A DNA stretch of 6,217 bases from contig JAGGSL010000013.1 of the NCBI GenBank assembly GCA_021159125.1, forward strand, positions 1 to 6,217. Direction: 5' to 3'. Every line of letters starts with the position of its first letter. Position 1 is the first letter of the stretch. Below the pieces are notes generated by a model that saw only the letters and a list, made by a program, of their open reading frames with translations, was not told where the DNA came from and searched no databases. A program made the position numbers and the translations under genes. This stretch comes from Thermoplasmata archaeon. GTDB lineage: Archaea > Thermoplasmatota > E2 > UBA202 > DSCA01. Shown piece after piece: positions 1 to 6,204 of the stretch.

Positions 1-1322
1 ACCTCCGGCTCAAGAACAGGACCAGGGCGGTCGCATACAGGACAATGCTCTAACATTCTTACTCTATCGCCTGTAAAAATAAAGCCGGGGTAGCTCCTTG
101 CCAGAGAGTCAAGGAACGCAAATTTTCCGTACTCGCCATATCCCACAGGCTCATTATTTTCGTCAAGCACCATGGGATGGTAATAGTTATGCGGGATGTG
201 AAGATAATGCCCTTCAGGACACTGAGTCATAAATCCATTCCCTTCCACCATCGCATACAAATCAAGGCACTGGTTTTCAGGTATTCCTATGAATTTTTTT
301 ACCTTCTCACGAAACTCTTCCACAGGCATTCTATGGTTCTCCTGGGTTTTCCATCCTCCACCTGTCATAACTGCGCCTCTATCCCCAAAATCAAATTTTA
401 GCCCTTCCCTGTCCATCTTGTCCATGACCATATTAAGAATGAAGGGAGCTCCTGCAAAAAATATTCTCTCATCAGTTTTTTCAAGTTTTTCCATCCATTC
501 TATTATGTCATTTACCATTTTTTCGTTCATCCTTTTTGATGCAAGCTTGAGCATTCCTGCCATTGCCTTTTCCTTCAGCCCCTTGGGCCGGCCCATAGAT
601 ATCCTTATGAGGTCAGTCGTGATTTCTCTGTCTATTGCAGCCCTCACATCCTTTATCGCATCAAAAAGAACAGATGTTACTTTCCCAACATAAAGATTTG
701 TTTTGAAAGAATGGGGAAACAGCAGGTAGGCATAGGAATCGTACCTCCACCACTGGTGAAGCATTTCTATAACAGATCTAGCAATTGAATATTCCGCGGA
801 TTTGAAAGTTCTTTCATCCCTCGGAATGAAAGTGAATTTTCCGGTTGTGCCGCTGCTGTATGCCACTGTTATCCCTGCATTTCCAAAACTCTTTATCACA
901 TCATCAAATGAAGGGTTCTTTTTTTCTATTTTTATTTTTGGGATATCCCCTGTCATTATGTTTGCCAGCCATACCGCAAAATCTTTGCCAGACGGATAAT
1001 CCTTAAAGAATTTGTGCGACACAAGTGGAATTTTTGCGAAATCATCCGTGCTCTTTATATCATCCGGCTTTACATTGTGTTCCACGCAGAAATCGTGATA
1101 AAACTTATTCTTTTCGTAATGAAGTTTGAAAGCATATTTTATTGCATCCAGGCGGTATTTCTCTGCCTCCTCTGCTTTTGTGTTGAACATGCTATCCGCC
1201 CCGTATAACGCTTTGTCAGGGGGTTCAAAACTATTCCTGTCAGGAATATACGATTTCAACCTCTTGTTTAAATCATTTATCACTGAACTCATTTTCACTG
1301 CTGAACTAATTGATGCTGCCAT
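1..1322 (-). CDS. LuxE/PaaK-type acyl-adenylating enzyme (acyl-protein synthetase-like), 3' end missing
   Basis: An uninterrupted minus-strand frame encodes 440 complete residues and leaves the window without a stop, so the C-terminus is missing. Visible motifs fit the ANL adenylating superfamily, LuxE/PaaK branch. They are a Ser/Thr/Gly-rich ATP loop YSSGTTGK (about 155-162), TGGGWK (320-325), YAMVEGN (357-362), an LARSYPGFIFTGDRV block (407-421, the TGD motif) and a late CPVC pair (427-430). Family knowledge: such enzymes activate a carboxylate as acyl-AMP and pass it to a thiol, either an enzyme cysteine as in LuxE or CoA as in PaaK. The likely location is the cytosol. ATG 1322 is the first start after an in-frame TAG just upstream; a weak GTGA lies 4 nt before it, and Met11 is an alternative start. 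Homologues suggest only a few dozen residues are lost. The substrate cannot be told, and no luxC/luxD partner is visible. The superfamily is secure; the LuxE assignment is likely. Confidence 0.85.
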   Translation of the reverse strand, partial: MAASISSAVKMSSVINDLNKRLKSYIPDRNSFEPPDKALYGADSMFNTKAEEAEKYRLDAIKYAFKLHYEKNKFYHDFCVEHNVKPDDIKSTDDFAKIPLVSHKFFKDYPSGKDFAVWLANIMTGDIPKIKIEKKNPSFDDVIKSFGNAGITVAYSSGTTGKFTFIPRDERTFKSAEYSIARSVIEMLHQWWRYDSYAYLLFPHSFKTNLYVGKVTSVLFDAIKDVRAAIDREITTDLIRISMGRPKGLKEKAMAGMLKLASKRMNEKMVNDIIEWMEKLEKTDERIFFAGAPFILNMVMDKMDREGLKFDFGDRGAVMTGGGWKTQENHRMPVEEFREKVKKFIGIPENQCLDLYAMVEGNGFMTQCPEGHYLHIPHNYYHPMVLDENNEPVGYGEYGKFAFLDSLARSYPGFIFTGDRVRMLEHCPVCDRPGPVLEPE

Positions 1323-1352
1323 TTTTTCACTCTACTGCCACAGTCATCTGAT

Positions 1353-1364
1353 TTCTATAAATAA
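1353..1364 (-). promoter_or_regulatory. TATA-like box for the LuxE-like gene
   Basis: On the minus strand this reads TTATTTATAGAA. Its centre is about 36 nt before the ATG at 1322, which predicts a transcript start near 1333 and a short leader of about 11 nt. That leader would include a weak GTGA Shine-Dalgarno-like core. The assignment rests on archaeal TATA spacing alone. Confidence 0.5.
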
Positions 1365-1390
1365 TGTTTTTTTAAACAATACTTTAAGCA

Positions 1391-1410
1391 TATTAAAAAA
1401 AAATTTAATA
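1391..1410 (-). terminator. Candidate oligo-T terminator downstream of pyrD
   Basis: On the minus strand, about 100 nt after the pyrD stop, there is a run of nine T (1395-1403). It sits inside a perfect 7-bp inverted repeat, TATTAAA (1391-1397) and TTTAATA (1404-1410). Archaeal RNA polymerase commonly terminates at oligo-T on the non-template strand, so this is the best candidate pyrD terminator. An AT-rich gap can give such runs by chance. Confidence 0.4.
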
Positions 1411-1420
1411 AAATATTGCC

Positions 1421-1436
1421 AGAAAATCAGAAAATC
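1421..1436. repeat. Tandem 8-mer direct repeat
   Basis: AGAAAATC occurs twice in direct tandem (1421-1428 and 1429-1436) in the gap between pyrD and the LuxE-like gene. It may be slippage in AT-rich DNA or a small operator. Nothing else marks its role. Confidence 0.4.
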
Positions 1437-1457
1437 AAGGAGCGGCAGTAACCGAGT

Positions 1458-1470
1458 TATTTTTATATCG
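1458..1470 (-). promoter_or_regulatory. Second TATA-like element in the pyrD/LuxE-like gap
   Basis: The minus strand reads CGATATAAAAATAA, preceded by a purine run, and resembles an archaeal BRE/TATA pair. If used, transcription would start near 1438-1440, about 115 nt before the LuxE-like ATG. This would give a long leader or a short independent RNA ending at the T9 tract. The plus-strand reading TTTTTATATCG is also TATA-like but has no gene in front of it. Confidence 0.25.
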
Positions 1471-1509
1471 CCCCTTTACCAAATCTTTGTTCATACCGCT
1501 CCATAATTC

Positions 1510-2388
1510 TTATGCCCGAGCGGCGCCAATCACATCTTTTATTCTCCCATATTCGTGAGCTTCCAGCCATTCTCTCAACTCTTTGCTTATCTCCTCAAAA
1601 ATTTTCTCTCCGCGGTAATATACCCCGGTTCCTATCTGGACTGCTGATGCACCTGCCATCATATACTCGATTACATCTTCTGCGGTTGTTATGCCCCCAA
1701 CGCCTATAATGGGGATATCAACCTCTTCTGAAAGTTCATATACACATCTCACTCCTATTGGTTTTATTGCAGGCCCGGAATATCCTCCCACTTTATTTGA
1801 TAGTATGGGCACTGCGGTTTCAATATCAATTGACATAGCCCTCACCGTATTTATTGCGACTATTGCGTCTGCGCCGCCCTCCTCCGCCGCCCTTGCTCTC
1901 CTCCCGATATTCTCCATGCCGAGCTTTACGAAAACAGGGATGTTTACGCTTTCTTTGACTGCGCTTACAGCATCAGATATTTTATCTGTCGGAAACCCTG
2001 CACCATAACTTCCTGCATGAGGGCAGCTCATATTCATTTCTATTGCATCCACTGCCACTTCAATTTTTTTTGCGACCCGGGCAAACTCATGTTCGTCTTT
2101 TCCGAAAATGCTCCCCACGATTTTTTGGACATCTATGCCCTCTATCTCCTTCAGATACTCATCCACTCCGGGATTCGGAAGCCCCATTGCATTGAGCAGG
2201 CCGTGCTCCAGCTCCACCACAGACGGATTGCCATAGCCCTTTCTTTCGCCCATACCAACAGATTTCGTTACTATGGCGCCAGCTTCCCTGAATCTCTCCA
2301 TGCTCCCCCGCGTCATGTCAAGCACACCTGAGGCAAGCATCAGGGGATTTTTCATTTTCAGCGGCCCTACGGATGTCTCAAGGCACAT
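1510..2388 (-). CDS. pyrD: Dihydroorotate dehydrogenase, class 1 catalytic subunit
   Basis: This is a cytosolic FMN enzyme that oxidises dihydroorotate to orotate, the fourth step of de novo UMP synthesis. The 292-residue TIM barrel shows the N-terminal NPLMLASGV strand (14-22), the NMSCPHA loop (119-125) whose Cys122 is the expected catalytic base of class 1 enzymes (class 2 has Ser), and a GGYSGPAIKP loop (201-210). It also has the phosphate-binding GVGGI (229-233) and VQIGTG (250-255). Length and sequence fit the 1B type, which normally pairs with the iron-sulfur/FAD subunit PyrK; pyrK is not in this window. The frame is open back to 2550, but that extension would run into nop5 and lacks family similarity. 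ATG 2388 lies about 25 nt from a TATA box and gives the expected N-terminus, so the message is probably leaderless. Related dihydropyrimidine dehydrogenases are a less likely alternative. Confidence 0.93.
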   Translation of the reverse strand: MCLETSVGPLKMKNPLMLASGVLDMTRGSMERFREAGAIVTKSVGMGERKGYGNPSVVELEHGLLNAMGLPNPGVDEYLKEIEGIDVQKIVGSIFGKDEHEFARVAKKIEVAVDAIEMNMSCPHAGSYGAGFPTDKISDAVSAVKESVNIPVFVKLGMENIGRRARAAEEGGADAIVAINTVRAMSIDIETAVPILSNKVGGYSGPAIKPIGVRCVYELSEEVDIPIIGVGGITTAEDVIEYMMAGASAVQIGTGVYYRGEKIFEEISKELREWLEAHEYGRIKDVIGAARA

Positions 2389-2390
2389 AG

Positions 2391-2399
2391 TTTTTAAAT
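2391..2399 (+). promoter_or_regulatory. TATA box of nop5 (left half of divergent promoter)
   Basis: TTTTTAAAT has its TTTAAA core at 2393-2398, about 25 nt before the nop5 ATG at 2420. That spacing predicts transcription starting at or next to the start codon, giving a leaderless mRNA. It is the left arm of an imperfect inverted repeat shared with the pyrD promoter. Confidence 0.65.
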
Positions 2400-2410
2400 G
2401 CACTTCTGTA

Positions 2411-2418
2411 TTTAAAAC
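2411..2418 (-). promoter_or_regulatory. TATA box of pyrD (right half of divergent promoter)
   Basis: Read on the minus strand this is GTTTTAAA, with its TTTAAA core at 2411-2416. The core is about 25 nt before the pyrD ATG at 2388, so this message should also be leaderless. The full arm 2407-2418 mirrors 2390-2402 around a CTTC spacer. Confidence 0.65.
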
Positions 2419-2419
2419 A

Positions 2420-3391
2420 ATGGCAAAATATTTGAAAACAGAGTGGTGCGGTGTCTTTCTGATAGATGAAAACGGCGTGATTGACAAAAAGATGTTTCCT
2501 AAAAACGCAGAGGAAATTGCAGAACGCCTGCTCGCTATCGAGAGAGGCAATATTCTTGAAGAGGAAAAATTTTTTGAGGAGGAGAAGCCCCTTGTAGAGG
2601 ATAGAAGGTTTTCGGGGCTTTATGAGATATGCGAGAAAATCCCGGAAGTGGAAATAAACTGCGAAAAGTACGGATATGATAAGGAGCTCTTAAGAGAAGC
2701 ATCTCTAATCCTGACGGAGCGCATGATAGAAAAAGAACATGGCAGAAGGGAAAGGAGGATTTCCCAGGCAATATACTCAATCGACGATTTGCTGAAAACA
2801 ATCAACGTTTTGAATGAAAGAGTCTACGAATGGTACGGCTACTTTTCGGAAGGAAAAGCAAAAAGGAAAAATCTGGCGGATTTTATCACTCATAAATGGG
2901 AGATTGCCGGAAAAGAGGAATTGGACAGAGAGGAAGAGCAATCGCTTAAGGGCATTGCAGAGGCAATAATAAAATTGAGAGATGCCCAAGAAAAAGTGGA
3001 GCGATATGTGAAAGATGCCATGGCAAGCATGGCTCCAAATTTAAGCAAGCTTGTCGGAGAGTCAATAGCGGCAAGATTGATTGCGTCTGCCGGCGGGCTC
3101 GACCGCCTTGCATCCATGCCGTCGGGCACGATTCAGGTGCTGGGGGCAGAGAAAGCACTGTTCCGCCACATCAAGGAAGGAACAGCCCCTCCCAAGCATG
3201 GCATAATCTTCCAGCATGAGCTGATAAACAAAGCGCCGAAGAAATACAGAGGGAAAATTGCCCGCGTAATGGCAGGGAAGATAGCGATAGCGGCAAGGGC
3301 AGATGTTTTTACGAAAAGGGATATAGCAGATGAGCTGAAGAAAGATATGGAAGAAAGGATAAAAGAGATAAGAGGAAAGAACCCGCGTTGA
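2420..3391 (+). CDS. nop5: aNop5, Nop56/Nop58-family box C/D RNP core protein
   Basis: Archaeal Nop5 is the scaffold of box C/D RNPs. It bridges L7Ae-bound guide RNA and the methyltransferase fibrillarin for 2'-O-methylation of rRNA and tRNA. The 323-residue protein shows a short N-terminal fibrillarin-binding domain (about 1-100, opening MAKYLKTEWCGVF) and a charged helical coiled-coil/NOSIC region (about 110-200, with LNERVYEWYG at 131-140). The conserved Nop domain follows (about 205-297), containing APNLSKLVGE, GAEKALFRH (242-250) and GIIFQHELI, and then a Lys/Glu-rich tail. It is rather short for the family, probably because the coiled coil is compact. The frame extends upstream to 2273, but that part is antisense to pyrD. 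ATG 2420 matches the family start and sits about 25 nt from a TATA box. Fibrillarin (flpA), often the next gene in archaea, is absent downstream. No catalytic activity of its own is expected. Confidence 0.95.
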   Translation: MAKYLKTEWCGVFLIDENGVIDKKMFPKNAEEIAERLLAIERGNILEEEKFFEEEKPLVEDRRFSGLYEICEKIPEVEINCEKYGYDKELLREASLILTERMIEKEHGRRERRISQAIYSIDDLLKTINVLNERVYEWYGYFSEGKAKRKNLADFITHKWEIAGKEELDREEEQSLKGIAEAIIKLRDAQEKVERYVKDAMASMAPNLSKLVGESIAARLIASAGGLDRLASMPSGTIQVLGAEKALFRHIKEGTAPPKHGIIFQHELINKAPKKYRGKIARVMAGKIAIAARADVFTKRDIADELKKDMEERIKEIRGKNPR

Positions 3392-3409
3392 GGATTTTAC
3401 AATCGAAGA

Positions 3410-3420
3410 TTATTTTTATT
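3410..3420 (+). promoter_or_regulatory. TATA box of the C45-propeller gene; possible nop5 terminator
   Basis: TTATTTTTATT is preceded by the purine-rich CGAAGA, which could serve as a BRE. Its centre lies about 25 nt before ATG 3440, predicting leaderless initiation and a transcript separate from nop5. The T-rich string on the coding strand, 19 nt after the nop5 stop, could also end the nop5 transcript. Confidence 0.55.
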
Positions 3421-3439
3421 GCTTCCTGATGCAGTATTG

Positions 3440-3499
3440 ATGAAATTCCTTGGCATTGCCGTAATGACAATACTTTTACTGCCGGCATTTGCATCTGCA
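3440..3499 (+). other. Signal peptide of the C45-propeller protein
   Basis: Residues 1-20 have a single Lys at position 2, a hydrophobic core (LGIAVMTILLLPAF) and a small-residue ASA motif just before VPEG. This is a standard Sec signal peptidase I pattern. No lipobox cysteine is present. Confidence 0.8.
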
Positions 3500-6127
3500 G
3501 TTCCTGAAGGGGTGCTGCCATCAAGCGATTATGTCCCTGCCGTTTCAGAAAATGCAGCCTCGTATGGAAACGGATACAGATACAACATGAACGGCTTTAT
3601 CTACGTTCACATAGAGGGAGATGCATATGAACGAGGCTACCAGCACGGTTACCTTCTCTATCCCGAAATCATGGACATGCTCTACCGCTGGAGCAATGTC
3701 ATCCATAACTGCCCGATTGCGCTGAAGTATATCCATATCAACGAGTCATCAGCCAGATATGAAAAAATATCAGGCATATGGTGGAACTATTGCAGGAACA
3801 GAGCAATGAATATTTTCTGGGATAAATATCCGGCGGAATACAAATCAGAGATAAAGGGCATAGCAGACGCCGTGGCAGCCAGAGGCGGCGAGATGTTCGG
3901 CGAGAAAGTCACATATGAAGATATACTGACGCTTAACGAAATGTACGAGCTTATGTCCATACTTGTGAATCCTGTGAAAAGCATACATCCTCTCCGCACA
4001 TTGTTTTATGATCTGCTTGGCGCTGCCCCTGAGCTTGAAAATAAGGAAAACGAATTTATATCATCTCTGGCAAGCTATCCTCCTGTGCACCACTGCGACG
4101 GGTTTATTGCCACAGGAGATGCCACCACTAACGGTCAGGTTGTTGCCACAGATTCCGTGTGGTGCGGCGGCTGGTGGTATACATATTACATTGCACAGAG
4201 ATGGAATGTGATTTTAGATATCGTTCCCTCACAGGGGAACAGAATCATTATAGGCACCTCACCAGGATACATATGGAGCGATGAGGATTACTGGCAGAAT
4301 GATAAGGGCATAATACTTATTGAAACAACATGCCCGCAGGGGCTGTGGAAAAAGAATGGCATGCCTCTTGCAATAAGAACGAGGATGGCTCTTCAGTACG
4401 GGGAAAATATTGATGACGTGCTCAGATATATGAGGACGGACAACAACGGCGTCATGAATGCGGTATGGCTTATCGGAGATACAAAGAACGGAGAGATTGC
4501 ACGTTTTGAACTCGGATTGTATGAAAGTGCGGTGTGGAGAACAAAAAACGGATTTTACTGGTCTGCGAACAATCCGATGGATCCATCTGTAAGGAGGGAG
4601 CAGTTAAGATTTGAAAGTATGAAGGGCGCATTTTTTAAGGTATTGCATACGCTCTTCAACACATCCGGCTATGAGTATTACACGCTGAAATATTTCCCTT
4701 CGGACAGAGACATAAAATTCGAGGAGTTCGGGAACGAAAATTACGGGAAAATTGATGTAGAGGAGGTAAAAAAACTTATGTCAAACCCTCCGATAACTGA
4801 TTTTTCGACTGATTGTAAGCTCACAGATAGCTATCTCCTTCAGCATAACGGCTTGTGGGCGTTCTGGGGAAATCCTCATGGCGATGTATGGAACACCTCT
4901 TCGCTCCAGCCAAATTTGAGAGGCGTGGTTGATGTGCCGCCTGCGGGGTGGATAAAAATTTTTGGGCTTTCGTCGCAGCCCCAGTTTCTGTACCATCCGC
5001 AATCTTTTGAAGGAAAGGATGCAGTCGTTGAATGGGAATACAATATGGGCGGAAGCAATTCCGAGAGCGCATCCATTGCGGCAGGAGGCGACGCAGTTTA
5101 CGTTTCAACAGATAACGGAAAGCTGTATGCCTTCGACGAAAACGGCAATCTCCTGTGGAATAAGGTTATGGGCGAAAGAGCCGCCATGCCGGCATATAGC
5201 AATGGAAATATTTTTGTTGGGGCTGACGGAGGGCTTTACTCTTTAAATGAAAACGGGGATGTCGAATGGAATTTTGATGCAGATGTATCTTCTCAGCCCA
5301 TTATAAATGATGATTCGGTTATTGTTGGAACTGAAGATGGGCTATACTGCATCTCCCAGGAAAATGGAAAGGAGATATGGCATTTTGATACGAATTCTAC
5401 AGCTTATCCTTCTCATGTTGCTGGCAAAAAAATTTACGTCACTTCTGAAAATATATGTTATTGCATTGATGCTGAAAATGGCAAAAAAATATGGACGTTT
5501 AACGCAGATGGGATGATAACCTCTCCGCCTTATGTGGATGACAGAACAGTATACTTCGGAAGCTGGGACAATTGCTTTTATGCACTTGATGCAAGTAGCG
5601 GGAATATCAAATGGAAATACAAAGTTGGCTGGGGGATAGATACAAAGGCAGTTGCAGATAAAAAATATGTGTTCTTCGGTTCAATGGATAATAACTTTTA
5701 TGCAGTGGACAAAAAAAGCGGGAAATTGGCATGGTCTTTTACGTGCAGAGCATCCATACGCTCCTCGCCAGCAATATTCGGCGAGTATGTGTTCTTCGGT
5801 GCAGATGACGGTTATTTCTATGCCCTCAACAGGACAGACGGGAGCCTGTCATGGATTTTCTCTCCTGCTTACTCGATGGATGGAAGCGTGTACAATTATG
5901 TTACAACTCCAATAACATCAAGCCCATGTATAAGCAACGGGAAGGTTCTTTTTGGAGCAGGCGGCAATATATATGCCCTAAATTCCCAAACCAGGGAAAT
6001 TCCTGTTGATGAAAAACAACCATCCTCTACATCCTATTTATCAGCAATACTTTTGCTTTTGGTTGCTATTATCCTGATAGCAACGCTGGCTTATGTCTAT
6101 TACAGGAAAAACCATAAGAATGAATGA
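3440..6127 (+). CDS. Secreted, membrane-anchored C45-like Ntn hydrolase fused to a PQQ-type beta-propeller
   Basis: The 895-residue protein has four parts. A signal peptide (1-20, ending AFASA before VPEG) is followed by a C45/phospholipase B-like domain (about 50-500), an eight-unit PQQ-like propeller (about 528-853) and a transmembrane helix (866-888) before a basic RKNHK tail. This predicts an enzyme held outside the cell by one C-terminal anchor. C45-type signs are GDAYERGYQHGYL (60-72), HHCDGFIATGDATTNG (217-232), GIILIETT (290-297) and NAVWLIGDTKNGEIARFELG (340-359). Cys219 is the expected nucleophile; in this family it becomes N-terminal after self-cleavage. Relatives cleave or transfer acyl-amide groups (isopenicillin N acyltransferase, amidases); the substrate here is unknown. 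The propeller shows no evident enzyme residues and probably binds a ligand or partner. Twelve cysteines could allow disulfides. A TTG at 3419 would add seven residues ahead of the signal peptide; ATG 3440 fits both signal peptide and TATA spacing. Confidence 0.85.
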   Translation: MKFLGIAVMTILLLPAFASAVPEGVLPSSDYVPAVSENAASYGNGYRYNMNGFIYVHIEGDAYERGYQHGYLLYPEIMDMLYRWSNVIHNCPIALKYIHINESSARYEKISGIWWNYCRNRAMNIFWDKYPAEYKSEIKGIADAVAARGGEMFGEKVTYEDILTLNEMYELMSILVNPVKSIHPLRTLFYDLLGAAPELENKENEFISSLASYPPVHHCDGFIATGDATTNGQVVATDSVWCGGWWYTYYIAQRWNVILDIVPSQGNRIIIGTSPGYIWSDEDYWQNDKGIILIETTCPQGLWKKNGMPLAIRTRMALQYGENIDDVLRYMRTDNNGVMNAVWLIGDTKNGEIARFELGLYESAVWRTKNGFYWSANNPMDPSVRREQLRFESMKGAFFKVLHTLFNTSGYEYYTLKYFPSDRDIKFEEFGNENYGKIDVEEVKKLMSNPPITDFSTDCKLTDSYLLQHNGLWAFWGNPHGDVWNTSSLQPNLRGVVDVPPAGWIKIFGLSSQPQFLYHPQSFEGKDAVVEWEYNMGGSNSESASIAAGGDAVYVSTDNGKLYAFDENGNLLWNKVMGERAAMPAYSNGNIFVGADGGLYSLNENGDVEWNFDADVSSQPIINDDSVIVGTEDGLYCISQENGKEIWHFDTNSTAYPSHVAGKKIYVTSENICYCIDAENGKKIWTFNADGMITSPPYVDDRTVYFGSWDNCFYALDASSGNIKWKYKVGWGIDTKAVADKKYVFFGSMDNNFYAVDKKSGKLAWSFTCRASIRSSPAIFGEYVFFGADDGYFYALNRTDGSLSWIFSPAYSMDGSVYNYVTTPITSSPCISNGKVLFGAGGNIYALNSQTREIPVDEKQPSSTSYLSAILLLLVAIILIATLAYVYYRKNHKNE
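5021..5998 (+). repeat. Eight PQQ-like propeller blade repeats inside the C45-propeller gene
   Basis: Units of about 33-45 residues repeat the pattern V-Y/F-F-G-x-x-D-x-x-x-Y-A-L/I-D-x-x-x-G-x-x-x-W. Their central strands start near YVSTDNGKLYAFD, IFVGADGGLYSLN, VIVGTEDGLYCIS, IYVTSENICYCID, VYFGSWDNCFYALD, VFFGSMDNNFYAVD, VFFGADDGYFYALN and VLFGAGGNIYALN. The opening strand AVVEWEY supplies the Trp strand that the last unit lacks, so the ring probably closes by a velcro pairing into eight blades. The fifth to seventh units are the most alike. Such propellers are often scaffolds and need not bind PQQ. Confidence 0.85.
6035..6103 (+). other. C-terminal transmembrane anchor of the C45-propeller protein
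   Basis: Residues 866-888, about 23 apolar residues (YLSAILLLLVAIILIATLAYVYY), follow a Pro/Ser/Thr linker and precede RKNHKNE, a positive stop-transfer tail. With the N-terminal signal this gives a type I topology: both folded domains outside and a seven-residue cytosolic tail. Confidence 0.85.
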
Positions 6128-6139
6128 TGGTTACACATC

Positions 6140-6204
6140 GGGGGCAGGTAAAGAAGACATTATGGGTATTAGAAATCCTCTTTCTGTCCACCCTTCCTGC
6201 CCCC
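6140..6204. repeat. Perfect 9-bp GC-rich inverted repeat with 47-nt loop
   Basis: GGGGGCAGG (6140-6148) is exactly complementary to CCTGCCCCC (6196-6204). It begins 12 nt after the stop of the C45-propeller gene. As RNA it could form a hairpin with a 47-nt loop that may pair further (GACA with TGTC). It lacks a following T-run, so it is not a typical archaeal terminator. It may be a 3' UTR structure, part of a small RNA, or chance. Confidence 0.5.

Noticed and set aside
177..1506. Several plus-strand open frames of 64-134 codons across the left part of the window
   Set aside because: They lie antisense to a continuous minus-strand frame of 440 codons with clear adenylating-enzyme motifs; their translations are Ser/Phe/Ile-rich and resemble nothing known.
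1496..1506. Thirteen-codon minus-strand mini-ORF just after pyrD
   Set aside because: It is too short, has no ribosome binding site or family resemblance, and ends at the TATA-like box.
2273..2419. Upstream extension of nop5 to a start at 2273
   Set aside because: The extra 49 residues are antisense to the pyrD N-terminus, and the family start MAKYL is at 2420 behind its own TATA box.
2389..2550. Upstream extension of pyrD to a start at 2550
   Set aside because: It would overlap the nop5 coding start by more than 100 nt and adds 54 residues not seen in the family; the ATG at 2388 has a correctly spaced TATA box.
3419..3439. TTG start for the C45-propeller gene
   Set aside because: It would place an acidic, non-basic heptapeptide ahead of a good signal peptide, and it overlaps the TATA-like box.
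6122..6188. Box C/D guide RNA suggested by ATGATGG at the stop codon of the last gene
   Set aside because: The C box is imperfect and no CTGA D box follows at a suitable distance; only CTGT is present.
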